From contig JAOPJY010000001.1 in assembly GCA_025517425.1 (NCBI GenBank), forward strand, positions 916,217 through 980,216: DNA of 64,000 bases. Direction: 5' to 3'. This document shows positions 62,700-64,000 of the stretch, piece by piece. Both the position numbers and the translations under genes were made by a program. Below the pieces are notes generated by a model, which ran no database searches, was not told the origin of the DNA, and saw nothing but the letters and a program-made list of their open reading frames with translations. How positions within the stretch are numbered: the stretch's first letter is position 1; each line of letters opens with the position of its first letter. This DNA is from Halobacteria archaeon AArc-dxtr1. GTDB lineage: Archaea > Halobacteriota > Halobacteria > Halobacteriales > Natrialbaceae.

Positions 62700-63596
62700 T
62701 CAGTAACAGCGCTTTTCGACGCGCTCTCGGTACAACTGCGCGAGACGGTCGGTTATCGGCCCGGTGTCGACCGCATCGCCGCCTACAGCCTCGCCGCCTA
62801 CAGCCTCGCCGTCGACGCTCGCGATCGGTCGGATCTCCCAGGTCGTGTTCGTCAGAAACGCCTCGGAGGCGTCCGCCAATCGCGCAGGCTCGTACCGGCC
62901 CTCGGCGATGGGAACCTCGGCGTCCCGGGCGAGTTCGATGACGACTCGGCGGGTGATTCCCGGGAGTACCGGTCCCTCGGTCGTCGGGGTGTGAAGAGCC
63001 CCGTCGTCGACGAAGAAGAGGTTGCTCGTCGCGCCCTCCGCGAGGAAGCCGTCCGTGTCACACAGGAGCGCCTCGTCGCCGTCCTCGAGCTCCCGCCTGG
63101 CGAGGATACCGTTCAGGTAGTTGTGCGTCTTCGCCGCCGACGGAACTGCCGCATCCGGAATCCGGCGGGTCTCTACGCGCTCGACCCGGGCGGGCGCGTC
63201 CCAGACCGGATCGCCAGCCGTACCGCCCCTGGGAAGCGAGGCGACGTAGACGACGACCGTCGGGTCGACCTCGGGATCGGGCGTGAGTTTGCCGGGCTGG
63301 ACCCCGCGAGTAATCGAGAGCCGGACGTAAGCGTTGTCGAGCCCGTTCGCCCGCAGAGTCTCGTCGATTCGGCCCCGCAGGCCGGTTCGGGAGAGTCCGT
63401 GATCGATTCCGAGCGCCCGTGCGGAACGCTCGAGGCGGTCGGCGTGGGCGTGCCACTCGAAGAGCTTCCCGCCGTAGGCCCGGAGTGTCTCGAAGACGCC
63501 GTCGCCGTAGCGAAAGCCGCGGTCGTCGACGCGAACGGTCGCCTCGCTCGCGGGCACGAGGTCGCCGTCGACGTGGTACAGCAGGTCGTCGGTCAT
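62700..63596 (-). CDS. pabC: class IV aminotransferase / aminodeoxychorismate lyase
   Basis: A 298-residue PLP enzyme of fold type IV. RFRYGDGVFETLRAYGG near 27-43, the Schiff-base lysine K156 in SAAKTHNYLNG, EGATSNLFFV and PGITRRVVIELA are the conserved regions of branched-chain aminotransferases and aminodeoxychorismate lyase. The latter makes 4-aminobenzoate for folate/methanopterin-type cofactors; BCAT is an alternative. A short tandem repeat in the DNA (15-bp unit twice, 62778-62807) encodes repeated GGEAV near the C terminus. Confidence 0.85.
   Translation of the reverse strand: MTDDLLYHVDGDLVPASEATVRVDDRGFRYGDGVFETLRAYGGKLFEWHAHADRLERSARALGIDHGLSRTGLRGRIDETLRANGLDNAYVRLSITRGVQPGKLTPDPEVDPTVVVYVASLPRGGTAGDPVWDAPARVERVETRRIPDAAVPSAAKTHNYLNGILARRELEDGDEALLCDTDGFLAEGATSNLFFVDDGALHTPTTEGPVLPGITRRVVIELARDAEVPIAEGRYEPARLADASEAFLTNTTWEIRPIASVDGEAVGGEAVGGDAVDTGPITDRLAQLYRERVEKRCY
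62778..62807. repeat. 15-bp tandem repeat inside the aminotransferase gene
   Basis: GCCGCCTACAGCCTC occurs twice in a row. It encodes part of a glycine/alanine/valine-rich surface loop (EAVGG-EAVGG-DAV), so copy-number change would stay in frame. Confidence 0.6.
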
Positions 63597-63826
63597 GGTG
63601 CGAATCGGCGTCGCGTCTACCCGTTCGTCGCCGCCAGAGCACTATGAACCCACTGCTCGTCCTGTTGGAGGAGAGTTGAGGTGCAGATATGGGAAGGGGT
63701 GACTCACAGCAGTTGCACCGAAGACGGGTTATTCGGGGGTCTGTTCAGGAAGATCGGGTGTGGATCATCCGACAAGTACGTTTGCGAGTTGATCGATAAC
63801 TACAATCCGTATTTGAGCTTGGAGAA

Positions 63827-63834
63827 CGTATTTA
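63827..63834 (+). promoter_or_regulatory. TATA box of the truncated lipoprotein gene
   Basis: GTATTTAT is about 28 bases before ATG 63859, so a leaderless transcript is likely. Confidence 0.45.
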
Positions 63835-63858
63835 TGTACACTTGTGGAATCGAAATAT

Positions 63859-64000
63859 ATGAATCGTCGGAACCTTCTCAAAATGGGTAGTTCTGGTGCA
63901 CTCATCAGTGTTTGTGGGTGCCTCGATCAGTTCGGAGACGTGCAAGGAACTGACGATAATTCGAATACCAATGCAGGCAACGGAGAGTTGAACGGCAACG
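63859..64000 (+). CDS. lipoprotein, truncated by window end
   Basis: The first 47 codons of a lipoprotein. MNRRNLLKMG has the RR pair at 3-4 and then a short hydrophobic stretch ending in VCGC; Cys21 is the probable lipidation site, with another cysteine at 19. An Asn/Gly/Asp-rich linker follows. It resembles the N terminus of the lipoprotein at 21349-22047 (RR plus LLxMG). The downstream part lies beyond the window. Confidence 0.65.
   Translation, partial: MNRRNLLKMGSSGALISVCGCLDQFGDVQGTDDNSNTNAGNGELNGN

Noticed and set aside
63681-63890. 69-codon frame before the last lipoprotein
   Set aside because: It overlaps the leaderless promoter and start of the lipoprotein, with no family pattern or start signal of its own.

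Overview
The window is chromosomal DNA from a halophilic archaeon (class Halobacteria). It has high GC, strongly acidic proteins, Tat-type lipoproteins with a twin arginine followed by a lipobox, a thermosome, a LonB protease, a CetZ-type tubulin homologue, an archaeal 3-dehydroquinate synthase II, and many leaderless promoters with a TATA-like element about 26 bases before the start codon. I cannot fix the genus. No rRNA, tRNA or CRISPR array was seen. Genes are densely packed on both strands, so most additional long open frames are high-GC shadows.

Layout. 1-8.9 kb: a truncated glycerophosphodiesterase, an SDR oxidoreductase, an NSS-family sodium symporter, and a three-gene biotin-dependent acyl-CoA (propionyl-CoA type) carboxylase cluster pccB-pccX-pccA. 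A nuclease-like unknown, a dCTP deaminase/dUTPase-like protein and a small membrane protein follow. 8.9-16.8 kb: an O-methyltransferase, a convergent pair of secreted lipoproteins (a glucoamylase/GH144-like enzyme and a large malectin/LamG protein), and several small haloarchaeal conserved proteins. 16.8-26.6 kb: 3-dehydroquinate synthase II, a HAD phosphatase, a SprT-like metalloprotein, a purine nucleoside permease homologue, and a trpC-trpB-trpA-ADH synthase operon for aromatic amino acids. That operon's promoter carries two TGTACA boxes. 26.6-36.9 kb: LonB coupled to a CPBP membrane protease, NMN adenylyltransferase, a SAM-hydroxide adenosyltransferase, TenA, a thermosome subunit, a degenerate amidohydrolase, a glycosyltransferase and a methyltransferase. 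37-51.6 kb: a winged-helix regulator, an Fe/Zn-cluster protein, TRAM and radical SAM proteins, an Hsp20-like protein, a 463-bp MITE-like insertion, an FAD oxidase, a Nudix hydrolase, a GpgS-like glycosyltransferase, an MFS carrier, a DHH phosphoesterase, an epimerase and a CetZ homologue. 51.6-64 kb: a coiled-coil protein, a less GC-rich island with a HalOD1 protein and a lipoprotein, SppA, a DUF373 protein, and a Dph6-type ligase whose 3' end is duplicated. The rest is a sugar nucleotidyltransferase, small regulators, a Rieske protein, a saccharopine-dehydrogenase-like reductase, a class IV aminotransferase and a truncated lipoprotein.

The most unusual structures are four. (1) A 38-codon in-frame duplication of the Dph6 gene end is separated from the original by a hairpin-containing spacer. 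(2) A non-autonomous IS6-like element has an 8-bp target duplication and its own 58-residue membrane-protein gene. (3) Paired TGTACA operators overlap the TATA box and start site of the trp operon. (4) Three GTG-initiated genes each start inside the stop codon of a short upstream frame that carries their Shine-Dalgarno sequence.
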